NCBI RefSeq assembly: GCF_029962485.1
Contig: NZ_CP073639.1
Location: 806,001-870,000 of the forward strand
Reading direction: 5' to 3'
DNA: 64,000 bases
Source of the DNA: Burkholderia cepacia
Lineage (GTDB): Bacteria; Pseudomonadota; Gammaproteobacteria; Burkholderiales; Burkholderiaceae
The position numbers and the translations under genes were made by a program. How positions within the stretch are numbered: the first letter of the stretch is position 1; each line of letters begins with the position of its first letter. The notes below the pieces were generated by a model. It saw only the letters and a program-made list of their open reading frames with translations. It did no database searches and was not told where the DNA came from. Below are positions 1 to 8,734 of the stretch, piece by piece.

Positions 1-293
1 CGCGCGGGCAGCGGCCGGGTTACGTTCGCAGACGTCCGGGCGGCGTTCAGCGGCGCAGAGGATGCGGCGGCCGGTCGGCGGGTTTCGAAGAAGTGTTCGA
101 GGGCCGGTTGGTCGAGGATGTCCAGCTCCGCGATGTTTTCCGGTGGCAATGCGAGAAGTTTTGCGCCTGCGCTTTGCGGCTTCCCGATCATTGCAAGCGG
201 CGTCAGCGACGACTCGCTGACCAAGGTTGCGGCAACCGCGCGGCCGAGCAGACCGGCGGCACCGATGAGGAGATGATGGGGCGGTCGATACAA
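1..293 (-). CDS. Rossmann-fold NAD(P)-binding protein, partial (runs off left edge)
   Basis: An open minus-strand frame continues past base 1. Its visible N-terminal part reads ...PPHHLLIGAAGLLGRAVA..., a GxxGxxG dinucleotide-binding signature typical of the start of epimerase/dehydratase or semialdehyde-dehydrogenase type Rossmann proteins. The only plausible start in frame is TTG at 293, and no Shine-Dalgarno sequence sits close to it. The frame is the same as that of the immunity gene upstream and is separated from it only by that gene's TGA and about 13 codons. It may be a gene with a weak start or a remnant that lost its true start. Function beyond nucleotide binding cannot be told from this fragment. 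Confidence 0.4.
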   Translation of the reverse strand, partial: MYRPPHHLLIGAAGLLGRAVAATLVSESSLTPLAMIGKPQSAGAKLLALPPENIAELDILDQPALEHFFETRRPAAASSAPLNAARTSANVTRPLPA

Positions 294-332
294 ACTGATT
301 CGACGTGTACCACCTACGCGATCCGACTCCCT

Positions 333-1466
333 TCAGCTGAGCGGAAGCCTCACTTTTTTCCAGGGAAGATTCCGGGTTTTCCGGACGAGATCACCGACTT
401 TATCTGCACTCAATTTTTTACTCTTCGGCAATTTTATTGCAGTCAGCAAGAGCAATTTCACGCTATCCTCGTCGCCGCCCTCGCGATCCTGATAATCATG
501 ATCAAAACTGTAATCAGAAAACAGAAGGGCGTCGATTTCTTCAGGCCAGACGATTCGAGATCCCTCGATACCCTCCGGCGTTAAAACATCTCCCTCCGCG
601 AATACCGTACCCGCATCCATCCGCGCGCAGATCCATTCAAAAATTGCGCCAGGAAATTGATAACGGGGCTCGCACTCCGCACATTCCGGGGCCAGGGGCC
701 AATCCGACTCGACACAAAACATCAATTCCAGACGGGGAGAAAATTCAAAAAGTCCGATCGTAAAAAGCAGCTTGCTTGATTTATCTTCCTTTATCAACGC
801 GGCACGACTTTCAACCGGCGCCTGTCCCACCGCAACGGTTTTCCTGTCGATCAGGATCGGGCCGACCTTGTGATAAATGTGCTCCAGAATTCCACTCCCA
901 CGCTCCTCTGCAAGATCGATCGCCTCAACCGATCGCCTCGCACCGACGCGTTGCAATGCTTGCACCACTGCTTCCTGTTTGTAGACCAACGCGGCATCAA
1001 GCGCGGTCTGGTTGAACTTCCTTTGCAACCTGTCGAGATTGGCATCGTGCTCGACCAGGAAGACAACGACATCCCGATGCCCGTTCATGGACGCTTCGAT
1101 CAACGGCGTAGTGACACCGCATCCGTGACCATTCACGCTCGCGCCGTGCTTGAGGAGGAACTGCACGGTCGACAAATGGCCAGCCGAAGCCGCCCCAACC
1201 AGCGGCGTCAGAAAATTGTCGTCGCAAACATCGACGCTGACGCCCATATCGAGCAAATATCGACATGCATTCAGCCGACCTTGCGCGGCGGCACGGTGCA
1301 TAAGGTTCAGGCCACCACCAGCGCCCCCGTACACCGGAACATTTAAAAAATCCGGATGTTCGTCGAATATTTTCGCAAGCCCGCCAACATCATCCTGGGA
1401 TACAAATTCATAAATATCACCAAAAACACCTGCATTCTGCTCAAAAATCGCGCGAGCATCCGTCAT
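333..1466 (-). CDS. Ankyrin-repeat / SUFU-like immunity protein for the Rhs toxin
   Basis: The 377-residue product has about four ankyrin repeats in residues 45-175 (for example LMHRAAAQGRLNACRYLL and TPLIEASMNGHRDVVVFL). Its C-terminal half resembles the suppressor-of-fused (SUFU) family, with FTIGLFEFSPRLELMF, a following SDWPL, and FPGAIFEWICARM. Both ankyrin and SUFU domains are known immunity modules next to polymorphic toxins. The start codon overlaps the stop of the Rhs gene by four bases (ATGA), so the two are translationally coupled. I infer that it binds and neutralises the AHH nuclease tip of the neighbouring Rhs protein in the cytoplasm. The SUFU assignment is by eye and less certain than the ankyrin part. 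No signal peptide is seen, as expected for protection against a nuclease. Confidence 0.75.
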   Translation of the reverse strand: MTDARAIFEQNAGVFGDIYEFVSQDDVGGLAKIFDEHPDFLNVPVYGGAGGGLNLMHRAAAQGRLNACRYLLDMGVSVDVCDDNFLTPLVGAASAGHLSTVQFLLKHGASVNGHGCGVTTPLIEASMNGHRDVVVFLVEHDANLDRLQRKFNQTALDAALVYKQEAVVQALQRVGARRSVEAIDLAEERGSGILEHIYHKVGPILIDRKTVAVGQAPVESRAALIKEDKSSKLLFTIGLFEFSPRLELMFCVESDWPLAPECAECEPRYQFPGAIFEWICARMDAGTVFAEGDVLTPEGIEGSRIVWPEEIDALLFSDYSFDHDYQDREGGDEDSVKLLLLTAIKLPKSKKLSADKVGDLVRKTRNLPWKKVRLPLS

Positions 1467-4400
1467 TTGAATATTCCCTTCGATGCATTGGCGCGAAGCT
1501 GATTCAGTGCACTTTCAACTTCGCTGGTTTTCCCTGTCATGTCGGCCGCTTTCAATACGTCGCGCGTATTTCTTGCAGCCTCTACTGAATGCGCGCCCGC
1601 CCCGTTCTGAGCCCACGCAAAATTCCGTAAATCATCGTTCAACCCGATGCCGTGCTTCTGGATGATCGCCTGCGACTCGGTGATCAACTTCTGGTTTTCA
1701 GGTTTCCAGCTTTTCGGCGCCTTTTCACGCACGAGATGGTGGCGATGGGGATTCACCATGCCTTCCGGAGGCGGTCCCATCTTTTCCTTGTCCTTGCTGC
1801 TCAGCCGGCATGTCTCCAGCCCCCACGGGTCGATCCACGTCAGGGGGTTCGGCGCGTACTGGTATTGATTCAATCCCCCTGCCAGCCCGATCGGGTCGGG
1901 CGTGACGAACCGCCCCACATCCGGGTCATAGTATCGGAGCGTGCTATAGCAGAATCCTGTTTCCAGGTCTTCGTACTGCCCCTGCAGCCTGAGCGGCTGA
2001 GGCAGCGGCCGCATGACATCGCCGCGCGGGTTCGGCTCGAACTCGAGTGCGTACTCCTGCAGCACCGTATTGCCCCACGCCCGATAGCGTGTTCGCCACA
2101 CAACCTTGCCTTCACCATCGGTCAGCTCTTCCGGCGCGCCGCTCACATTCGTATGAAAGTAGTAAATCTTCGCGTCCGGCTTTGTCTCGGCGGGCGGCCC
2201 GCTTCGTCTGTCCTCGTGGTACAGCCGCCATAGCCAGTGACTATCCTCATGAATCGCATCGATCCGTGCCAGCGGGATATAACCGCCATCCTCGTATAAA
2301 TAGGTCACCGCCTGGTGGCCCCGATGTTCCTGCGCGAGACGCATACCGTCCCACACGAAGCGGGTCGTGCCGAATGCATCGCGCTTTGCGGTGCGCCTCC
2401 CCAGCGCATCGTAACTAAAGCGAACCGTTTGCTCGACGCCGCGGCGATTCGTGTTCACCTCGACGAGTTGATGCTCGGCGTTGTATTTCATCCGCTGGAT
2501 CGTATGACCGCCGGTCAGTTTCTCGACGAGTCGACCAAGTGCGTCGTACCGAAAGCGCCTATCGCCACTCATCAACAGTCGATTGCCTTCGACGCGTCCC
2601 GGCTGGCCGACCGGTCGCAGGTTAGACGCCGCGTCATAAGCGAATTGTTCGGTGAGTGCGCCCACCGCGTCCGGCCTGCTGCTTGCTCCCTCGACCGTAC
2701 TGGCGCACAACCGTCCCGCTGGGTCATAGCTGTACTTGAGATCGCCCGCCAGCGGATCGATGCGCGCGGTCAACTCGCCCGAGAGGTCATACGCAAATGC
2801 CTTGCGCAGCACGTCATGCCCCTCGCGCGCGCCGAATGCCGTCCACGTTCCCGGCGCAAGCCGTGCGTCGCCGATCCACTGCGCCACCTTCCGCGACAGG
2901 CTGTCATACGCCGTCGACAACGTCAACGCGCCTTGCGTGCGGCTCACTTCGCGATGCAGTCGGTCCCGCTCGAGATCGCAGACGACCTCGCCGTTCGACG
3001 CAATCTGATGCAGGTGCCCACTGCCGTAGTACAGCCATCTCAGCGTCCGGTCGCCGGGCAGCGTCGTTTCCGTGCGATTGCCGAGCGCGTCGTATTCATG
3101 CGTCAATCGCGTCGCAAGGATCTTGCCGTCATCGCCGTGTGCTTCGGACGACTCACTCGTCAGTCGGTTCAGCGCATCGTACGTGAACCTCATCACGTCC
3201 ATCGGACGACCGTCGTGAGCCGCTCGAGCGATTCTCTCTACCCGCCCCGCTTCGTCGTACTCGTAGGTTGTCGTGGTCTCGGGTGTGCGCTTGCCAATCA
3301 GTCGCCCGAGCACGTCGCGCGCGAGTTCGGTCGTGATCTGCTGCGGCGTACCAGCGCCTTGCCGTACGACAATCGGTGCGCCGCGCGCATCGCGCTCGTA
3401 CTCGACTCGCAGGCCGTCCGGTCCGGTCTGTTCGATCAACCGATCCGCCGCGTCGTACGTAAATCGATAAGCGTCCCGCACCTCATTATGGAGCGTAAGC
3501 AAATTTCCCGACGTATCGTATTCGAGAGCGACCCGATGCCCATTCGCATCCGTTCGCGAAGTCACACGTCCCGCGGTATCGTAGGCGAATGTAGTCGTAT
3601 AACCGCGGCCATCGACGGCCGCCGCCAGGCTGTCCGTCGCCGACCAGCGATAGTGCTGACCGCTACCGTCCGGTAGTTGCACCTCGACCGTGCGGTCACG
3701 ACCATCGTAGCGATAATGCGTCGCATGACCCAGCGCATCGATGATCGCAATCACGCGACCTCGCGCATCGTATTCAAAACGTGTCGTAACGCCCGAACAG
3801 TCAGTGCGGGCAATCAGCCGGTGCTGCCGGTTCCAGCCGAACTGCGCGATCCCGCCGCGCGCATCGACGATTGCCACCGGCCGACCCTCGCGACCGAGCC
3901 TGAACTCGGTGCGCTGACCCAGCGGATCGATTTCCCCGATCCGATTCCCACGCATATCGAATTCGTATTGCCACTGCCGTCCGTCAGCGAGCGTTTGACG
4001 TGCCAGCGACATCCACATCGGGTGCCATTCGAACTGCGTCGTCTGCCCCAATGCGTTCGTCAGTTCGGTGGGAAGGCCTCGCTCCTCGTCATAGCTAATC
4101 CGCGTCACCGCGTTGGTCGGGTCGACGAAGCGAATCAACTCGCGGTCCTCCCCCCAATCGAATCGCCAGGTTTGTCCAAGCGCATTCGTATGCGCGGTCA
4201 CCAGATAGTCGCTATTCCATTCACAAACCTGAAGGCGGCCGTAATGATCCGTCACGCTGGACGCCTGTCGCGCAAAATCATATGCAATTCGATAACGCTC
4301 GCCGTCGTCGGTCCAGTGCTCGACGATGCGCGCCTCACGCCCCGCGAGTCCGTTCTCTTCGGCCAGTGCATCGCGTTCGAATTCTTCCCATGCGTAGAAC

Positions 4401-5914
4401 GCAGATTTGCCGCCCGGCAGGCGATGCATTGCCATGCGACCGGCCGGATCGTATCCAAATCGGCGCCGCTCGTTCCCGTCGCCATCGGACACGCTTTCGA
4501 GCAACCCTTCGCCGGTGTACGTATAGGTCACCAGACACGCCGTGCTGGCTTCCGTGTGAAGCAGCACACGCGCAACACGTTGTTCATGCGTCGCGTCGTA
4601 GTCCATCGTCACGTAATGACCCGCCATCGTCGCAATCTCGGCTAGCCGCCCTCGCCCGTCGTAATGGAAGTAAAGCCGGTTTGCATTGCGGTCTTCGAAA
4701 AAGCGCGGGCGCAGCGTCTGAGTCATCTGCCCCGGCACCGGCAACCCGAAATCGAAGCACATGCCATCATCCAGCTCGATCATCCAGTGCCCGCCCGGGG
4801 TACAGGCGAAGGTCAACGCTTCACTGCGATTGAAGTATTTCTGTCCCGGCTGCAGATTCGGCACGGGCGTGCGCCGCCCCTGTGCGTCGATCCAGAGATG
4901 GGGGTTGTCACCGCCGACGCCAAGCCTTAGCTCGACCGTGTAGGGGAGGTTCCAGCCGCGGCCAAGCGGGCCGTCCGTTCGCGGATCGAGGCTGCTGTAG
5001 AAACGTTGCCAGACAATCGGTATCGGAGCATCGAGAACGAAATCCTGCTCCTCGTCACCGTCGAGGATCTTCGCGCCTGTCGGCAAGTGGACCGGATGCC
5101 CCAGCCGTCCGGACACCACACTGCTGACAAGCATGTCGGCACCCGCATTGATCGCGAAGTTCATGCCAAAACAGGCCAGCTTGCTCATCAGCGAGCCACG
5201 CCCGCGCAACGCCTGGCAAATCGCAATGGCGAGCCCTGCGTATTTCGCGATCGTCGCAAGCCACGGCGGCATCTCGCTCGTGACTTCCCGCACCCGCATC
5301 CGCTCGCCACCGATGCTGACGTTGGTCGACCCCGTATTGATCTTGCCGTCGCAGGTCGTCGCATCCTTGATGCGCGACGCCGGCCGGCCGTTGATGAACA
5401 CGCTCGACGAGCCTTCGGCCAGATGCTCGCCTTTCGGCGTCGGGTGATTCGAGCACGCGACGAAATCCTGGTCGACCGGCGTAAACAGATCGGCCACCGA
5501 CTGCGGCTCGACGCCCGGCGGCAACGGCGGCTTCGGCATGCCGGCCGCGCGTGCCGAGCTCCGGCTGTTCACGAACACGTCGGCGGAACCGGTCACGATC
5601 GCGCCTTTGACTTCGCCGGGGATGAAGCTATCTATCAGTTCTCCTGCCTTTTCTGATAAATATCCCTCCAATGAATCGCTTCCGAGGAATTTCGACGTCG
5701 CGGCGTTGACGACCTGCGACAGCACGGCGCCCACGATCGCGCCGACGACGACCGCACCGAGCCCGCCCGTCCCGACGATGAACACCGCCGCCGCCCCGAT
5801 TGCGGCCCCGACCAGCAACCCTGCCCCGATCGTCGATGCGACCTTGAGCATCTGTGCCAGTAACGAAGTATGGGTAAAGGTATCGCCGAGTCGGGCGGCT
5901 GCGAGCAGGGACAT
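1463..5914 (-). CDS. PAAR-Rhs type VI secretion effector with C-terminal AHH-type nuclease
   Basis: The 1483-residue protein starts with a prePAAR motif (AARLGDTFTH, residues 6-15), then two hydrophobic helices (about 24-70). PAAR-type repeats follow at about 105-210 (GSADVFVNSR, GSSSVFINGR, GSTNVSIGG), then another hydrophobic segment (about 220-266). The centre is a long array of YD/Rhs repeats forming the toxin cocoon. The conserved end of the core, DPIGLAGGLNQYQYAPNP then DPWGL, marks the self-cleavage site. The last ~116 residues are a variable toxin with HRHHLV, HGIGLNDDLRNF and GAHS motifs, which fits the AHH/HNH nuclease family. The gene order VgrG, EagR chaperone, Rhs, immunity is that of T6SS-delivered Rhs effectors. 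DNase (rather than RNase) activity is an inference. Confidence 0.93.
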   Translation of the reverse strand: MSLLAAARLGDTFTHTSLLAQMLKVASTIGAGLLVGAAIGAAAVFIVGTGGLGAVVVGAIVGAVLSQVVNAATSKFLGSDSLEGYLSEKAGELIDSFIPGEVKGAIVTGSADVFVNSRSSARAAGMPKPPLPPGVEPQSVADLFTPVDQDFVACSNHPTPKGEHLAEGSSSVFINGRPASRIKDATTCDGKINTGSTNVSIGGERMRVREVTSEMPPWLATIAKYAGLAIAICQALRGRGSLMSKLACFGMNFAINAGADMLVSSVVSGRLGHPVHLPTGAKILDGDEEQDFVLDAPIPIVWQRFYSSLDPRTDGPLGRGWNLPYTVELRLGVGGDNPHLWIDAQGRRTPVPNLQPGQKYFNRSEALTFACTPGGHWMIELDDGMCFDFGLPVPGQMTQTLRPRFFEDRNANRLYFHYDGRGRLAEIATMAGHYVTMDYDATHEQRVARVLLHTEASTACLVTYTYTGEGLLESVSDGDGNERRRFGYDPAGRMAMHRLPGGKSAFYAWEEFERDALAEENGLAGREARIVEHWTDDGERYRIAYDFARQASSVTDHYGRLQVCEWNSDYLVTAHTNALGQTWRFDWGEDRELIRFVDPTNAVTRISYDEERGLPTELTNALGQTTQFEWHPMWMSLARQTLADGRQWQYEFDMRGNRIGEIDPLGQRTEFRLGREGRPVAIVDARGGIAQFGWNRQHRLIARTDCSGVTTRFEYDARGRVIAIIDALGHATHYRYDGRDRTVEVQLPDGSGQHYRWSATDSLAAAVDGRGYTTTFAYDTAGRVTSRTDANGHRVALEYDTSGNLLTLHNEVRDAYRFTYDAADRLIEQTGPDGLRVEYERDARGAPIVVRQGAGTPQQITTELARDVLGRLIGKRTPETTTTYEYDEAGRVERIARAAHDGRPMDVMRFTYDALNRLTSESSEAHGDDGKILATRLTHEYDALGNRTETTLPGDRTLRWLYYGSGHLHQIASNGEVVCDLERDRLHREVSRTQGALTLSTAYDSLSRKVAQWIGDARLAPGTWTAFGAREGHDVLRKAFAYDLSGELTARIDPLAGDLKYSYDPAGRLCASTVEGASSRPDAVGALTEQFAYDAASNLRPVGQPGRVEGNRLLMSGDRRFRYDALGRLVEKLTGGHTIQRMKYNAEHQLVEVNTNRRGVEQTVRFSYDALGRRTAKRDAFGTTRFVWDGMRLAQEHRGHQAVTYLYEDGGYIPLARIDAIHEDSHWLWRLYHEDRRSGPPAETKPDAKIYYFHTNVSGAPEELTDGEGKVVWRTRYRAWGNTVLQEYALEFEPNPRGDVMRPLPQPLRLQGQYEDLETGFCYSTLRYYDPDVGRFVTPDPIGLAGGLNQYQYAPNPLTWIDPWGLETCRLSSKDKEKMGPPPEGMVNPHRHHLVREKAPKSWKPENQKLITESQAIIQKHGIGLNDDLRNFAWAQNGAGAHSVEAARNTRDVLKAADMTGKTSEVESALNQLRANASKGIFK

Positions 5915-5999
5915 GACGGGATCGATCCTGATTGGTTACAGAATGGCCGCGTCGGGAACGCGAGCGCGGGCGCCCGGCGTTCGACGCAGCGCGCGAGGC

Positions 6000-6431
6000 T
6001 TATCCATGCTGTTGGTAGCTGTCGAGCAGCTGCTTCCACGCCGTACGGTGCGCATCCGACAGCGGCGTCTGGCTCGACAGCGTGATGACGAGCAGGCGCG
6101 GTGCATCGACGACAGTCATCGCCTGGATCTGATGGAACGTGGAACCCGACTGCTTGAACGTGCTCTCGAGCTCAAGCGCCGGCACGCGCTGCGCGCCGAT
6201 CTCGACCTGCTGCCGCGCGATTTCCTTGAAGCCCGTCACGTGACGTGTCATCAGGCCGATCTGTCTGCGCAGGCAACGCTCGAGATCCTCGCCGCCGATC
6301 AACTGGTCACGGCTGACGACAATCTGGTAAGTCCCGCTCGTTTGCGGATGCGCGAGCGTCAGCACGTTGACGGTACGATCGTCGTTCAGCGACGGGATGT
6401 CGAAACTGCATTCCTGAATGAGATATTTCAT
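6000..6431 (-). CDS. eagR: EagR-type effector chaperone (DcrB/DUF1795 family)
   Basis: The 143-residue protein has no signal peptide and fits the DcrB/DUF1795 fold in length and pattern (MKYLIQECSFDIP at the N-terminus; VSRDQLIGGEDLERCL; the C-terminal strand LLVITLSSQTPLSDAHRTAW). These EagR proteins bind the N-terminal transmembrane helices of prePAAR-containing Rhs effectors and shield them until loading onto VgrG. That matches its place between vgrG and an Rhs protein that has exactly such helices. It starts 30 bases after the vgrG stop and is followed by 85 bases before the Rhs start, consistent with one operon. Confidence 0.85.
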   Translation of the reverse strand: MKYLIQECSFDIPSLNDDRTVNVLTLAHPQTSGTYQIVVSRDQLIGGEDLERCLRRQIGLMTRHVTGFKEIARQQVEIGAQRVPALELESTFKQSGSTFHQIQAMTVVDAPRLLVITLSSQTPLSDAHRTAWKQLLDSYQQHG

Positions 6432-6461
6432 GTTCGCCGAGGTCTTTTGATGATTCGCCGG

Positions 6462-8393
6462 TCAGGGATTCAGGTCGATCTTCTTGCCTTGCATCAGGAA
6501 GTAGTCCGACGCGTTCTCCAGGATCTGCACGCCTTCGAGCCGGATCGTGCCGTCCTTGCTCAGCGTGATGCGCGCCTTGCCGCACTGGATCACGATCTGT
6601 TCGGTGACGTTGAGCGTGTAGGTACCGGCATCGGGCGGCGGCGCATTGTCGGCCGGCAGCGCGCCGACCGTCATCGCAAAGCCGCTGCCGACACCGACCG
6701 TCTGGTTGTTGCCCGTATTCGACGCGTGATCGACCTTGACGTTGAGCGTATGGTTGCGGCCGACGGCCCAGCGATGATCGTTGCCGACGACACGCAACTC
6801 GTCGTGCTCGACCTCGGTGCGCATGTCGCGCTCGGCCTGCAGCCAGAGCTCTTCCTCGCCCTGCTTGTCCTCGAAGCGGATTGCGTTCGCAGTACCGGAG
6901 TGGCCTTTGGTGGAGCGCGACAGGATGCCGCTTTGGGTCGCATTCTCCGGCAGCTTCCACGGCGGCATGTTCTGCGCGTTGTACACGCGAGAAATGATGA
7001 TCGGCCGGTCGGGATCGCCGTCGAGGAACGACACGACCACCTCGTCGCCGATGCGCGGAATCTGCATGCCGCCGAAACCGCCGCCGGCCCACGGCTGGCC
7101 GACGCGCACCCAGCACGAACTGCTCTGATCGCGCTTGCCCAGACGATCCCAGTGGAATTGCACTTTGACGCGCCCGAGCGAATCCGTGTGGATCTCCTCG
7201 CCCTTCGGCCCGACCACGATTGCCGTCTGCGGACCGGCGATGACCGGCTTGACGACCGACAGCGACGGCCGCCACGGAATCTTCTTGCGGATGCACTGGA
7301 AGCTCGCCGAATACCGGCCCGCACCTTCGTTCGACTGGTAGTTGTTCATGCCGTGGTGCCGCACGGCCGTCACCAGGAATTGCCGGTCGGTCTCGTTGCC
7401 GCTGCCGGGATCGTAATGATCCGTCATTTCGAAATAGCGATCGGGCGACAGCGTGCGGCAGTTGGTGGCGCCGGAGAATGCCTTGCCGTTCGCGGCAAGC
7501 GCCTCCAGCCGGAAACGCGCGAGTTCTTCGCCGTGATCGGTCGAATCGAAGCCGTACCCGCCGACATAGTCGTAGATCTCGTAATGGCCGACATCGCCCT
7601 GTTTGATCGGCGCGTCGCCAGACACATAGCGGCGCGCATTCGGCACCTTGTAGTCGAACGTCTTCATGCTGACGCTATCGGAAGACAGGTGACGCTGCGC
7701 GACCCACTGCGTGACCACGCTTTCGTCGTCGAAGGTTTCGCCGCTGGTTGCATAGCGCAGCGCAACCGTGCCGTCGATCGGCTTCGCATTGGTCGACGCA
7801 TCCGTGACGATCAGCTTGTGCGCGTCCTTCGCATGTTCGAAATAGAAGAACAGCCCGTCCTGCTCCAGCAGGCGCAGCACGAAATTCAGATCAGTTTCCC
7901 GATATTGGGTGCAATAACTGTACGGCTTCAGCGTCCGTGCGACGCGAAACTCGTAGGAGGCCAGCTTCGCGTACTTCGAAAAGACGTCACCAAGAATGTC
8001 CTGGACATTCTTGTCCTGGAAAATGCGCGAGTCGACTCGACGCGACAGCATCCACAGCCATGGCCGCACGGTGGCCGTGTAACTCGCCAACCCGCCGTCG
8101 GTTCCGGTATGGGCGAACTGCGTGACGTAACCGTGGAAATACCGTTCATCGCTGCTCGCCAGGGCATTGCTCAATTGCAGCGATACCGTCACGGGCTGCC
8201 CGATCATCTGCTTCAACTCGATATTCGGGTTTCTCGACGCCAGCCCGAGTTGCATGTCGTACAGCACCGACAGCCCCTCGCTGCACTGGAAGTCACCCAG
8301 CACGAGTTCCGACGCGCCGGACAAGGGTGTTTTGATCGTCAACAGACGGCTGTTCTGCAGGTTCAGAAAACCCGCGAGATCGGACAATTGCAT
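6462..8393 (-). CDS. vgrG: Type VI secretion spike protein VgrG
   Basis: The 643-residue protein has the gp27-like base (residues ~1-370, including YRETDLNFVLRLLEQDGL and HKLIVTDA). The gp5-like OB region follows (GPKGEEIHTDSLGRVKVQFHWD, then SCWVRVGQPWAGGGFG and PRIGDEVVVSFLDGDPDRP). The needle repeats end the protein (ALPADNAPPPDAGTYTLNV to ENASDYFLMQGKKIDLNP). There is no extra C-terminal effector domain, so it acts as a structural tip that carries the PAAR-Rhs effector encoded downstream. It is the first gene of the minus-strand effector operon and is divergent from the plus-strand module starting at 8735. Confidence 0.97.
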   Translation of the reverse strand: MQLSDLAGFLNLQNSRLLTIKTPLSGASELVLGDFQCSEGLSVLYDMQLGLASRNPNIELKQMIGQPVTVSLQLSNALASSDERYFHGYVTQFAHTGTDGGLASYTATVRPWLWMLSRRVDSRIFQDKNVQDILGDVFSKYAKLASYEFRVARTLKPYSYCTQYRETDLNFVLRLLEQDGLFFYFEHAKDAHKLIVTDASTNAKPIDGTVALRYATSGETFDDESVVTQWVAQRHLSSDSVSMKTFDYKVPNARRYVSGDAPIKQGDVGHYEIYDYVGGYGFDSTDHGEELARFRLEALAANGKAFSGATNCRTLSPDRYFEMTDHYDPGSGNETDRQFLVTAVRHHGMNNYQSNEGAGRYSASFQCIRKKIPWRPSLSVVKPVIAGPQTAIVVGPKGEEIHTDSLGRVKVQFHWDRLGKRDQSSSCWVRVGQPWAGGGFGGMQIPRIGDEVVVSFLDGDPDRPIIISRVYNAQNMPPWKLPENATQSGILSRSTKGHSGTANAIRFEDKQGEEELWLQAERDMRTEVEHDELRVVGNDHRWAVGRNHTLNVKVDHASNTGNNQTVGVGSGFAMTVGALPADNAPPPDAGTYTLNVTEQIVIQCGKARITLSKDGTIRLEGVQILENASDYFLMQGKKIDLNP

Positions 8394-8734
8394 AATGGCC
8401 CCCTCAGTTTGCTTTTGCCCTTTTTGCGGGTCTCAAGCCGCAAAATCATAATCCACGCCTGACGAAAAAGGGGACCCCGGAATCGTTATTTGACAGTTCG
8501 ACGAACGAACCCCAATAATCAAAAAGAAATAAATACCGACACAAAAACGACTTAAAATCATATCCGGAAATTATTACCTTTCCGCTTGCCTTCTCTTTAT
8601 ATACAAAGACTTCCTTTCGCGCGACCGACTGGTTTTAGTCATGCGGCCGGATTATATTCTCGGCTGATCGCCGGAAGCGCTGGCACATCCACTGGCCGCA
8701 TCGATAATCAACACTGCATTATTAATAAGACGCC
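8394..8734. other. AT-rich divergent intergenic region
   Basis: These 341 bases separate vgrG (minus) from the putative effector gene at 8735 (plus). The stretch 8480-8720 is clearly AT-richer than its surroundings, which suits promoters for both directions. No convincing ORF is present. Confidence 0.5.
8490..8519 (+). promoter_or_regulatory. Candidate sigma-70 promoter for the plus-strand effector module
   Basis: TTGACA at 8490-8495 and AATAAT at 8514-8519, 18 bases apart, face the gene at 8735. The leader would be about 210 bases. Seen by eye only. Confidence 0.35.

Noticed and set aside
1463..5914. DNA repeats within the Rhs gene
   Set aside because: The repeated YD peptides are diverged protein repeats; no exact DNA repeat array is present, so this is not a CRISPR or satellite.
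5538..8462. Long plus-strand open frame opposite eagR and vgrG
   Set aside because: It is antisense to well-recognised T6SS genes, Arg-rich and without motifs.
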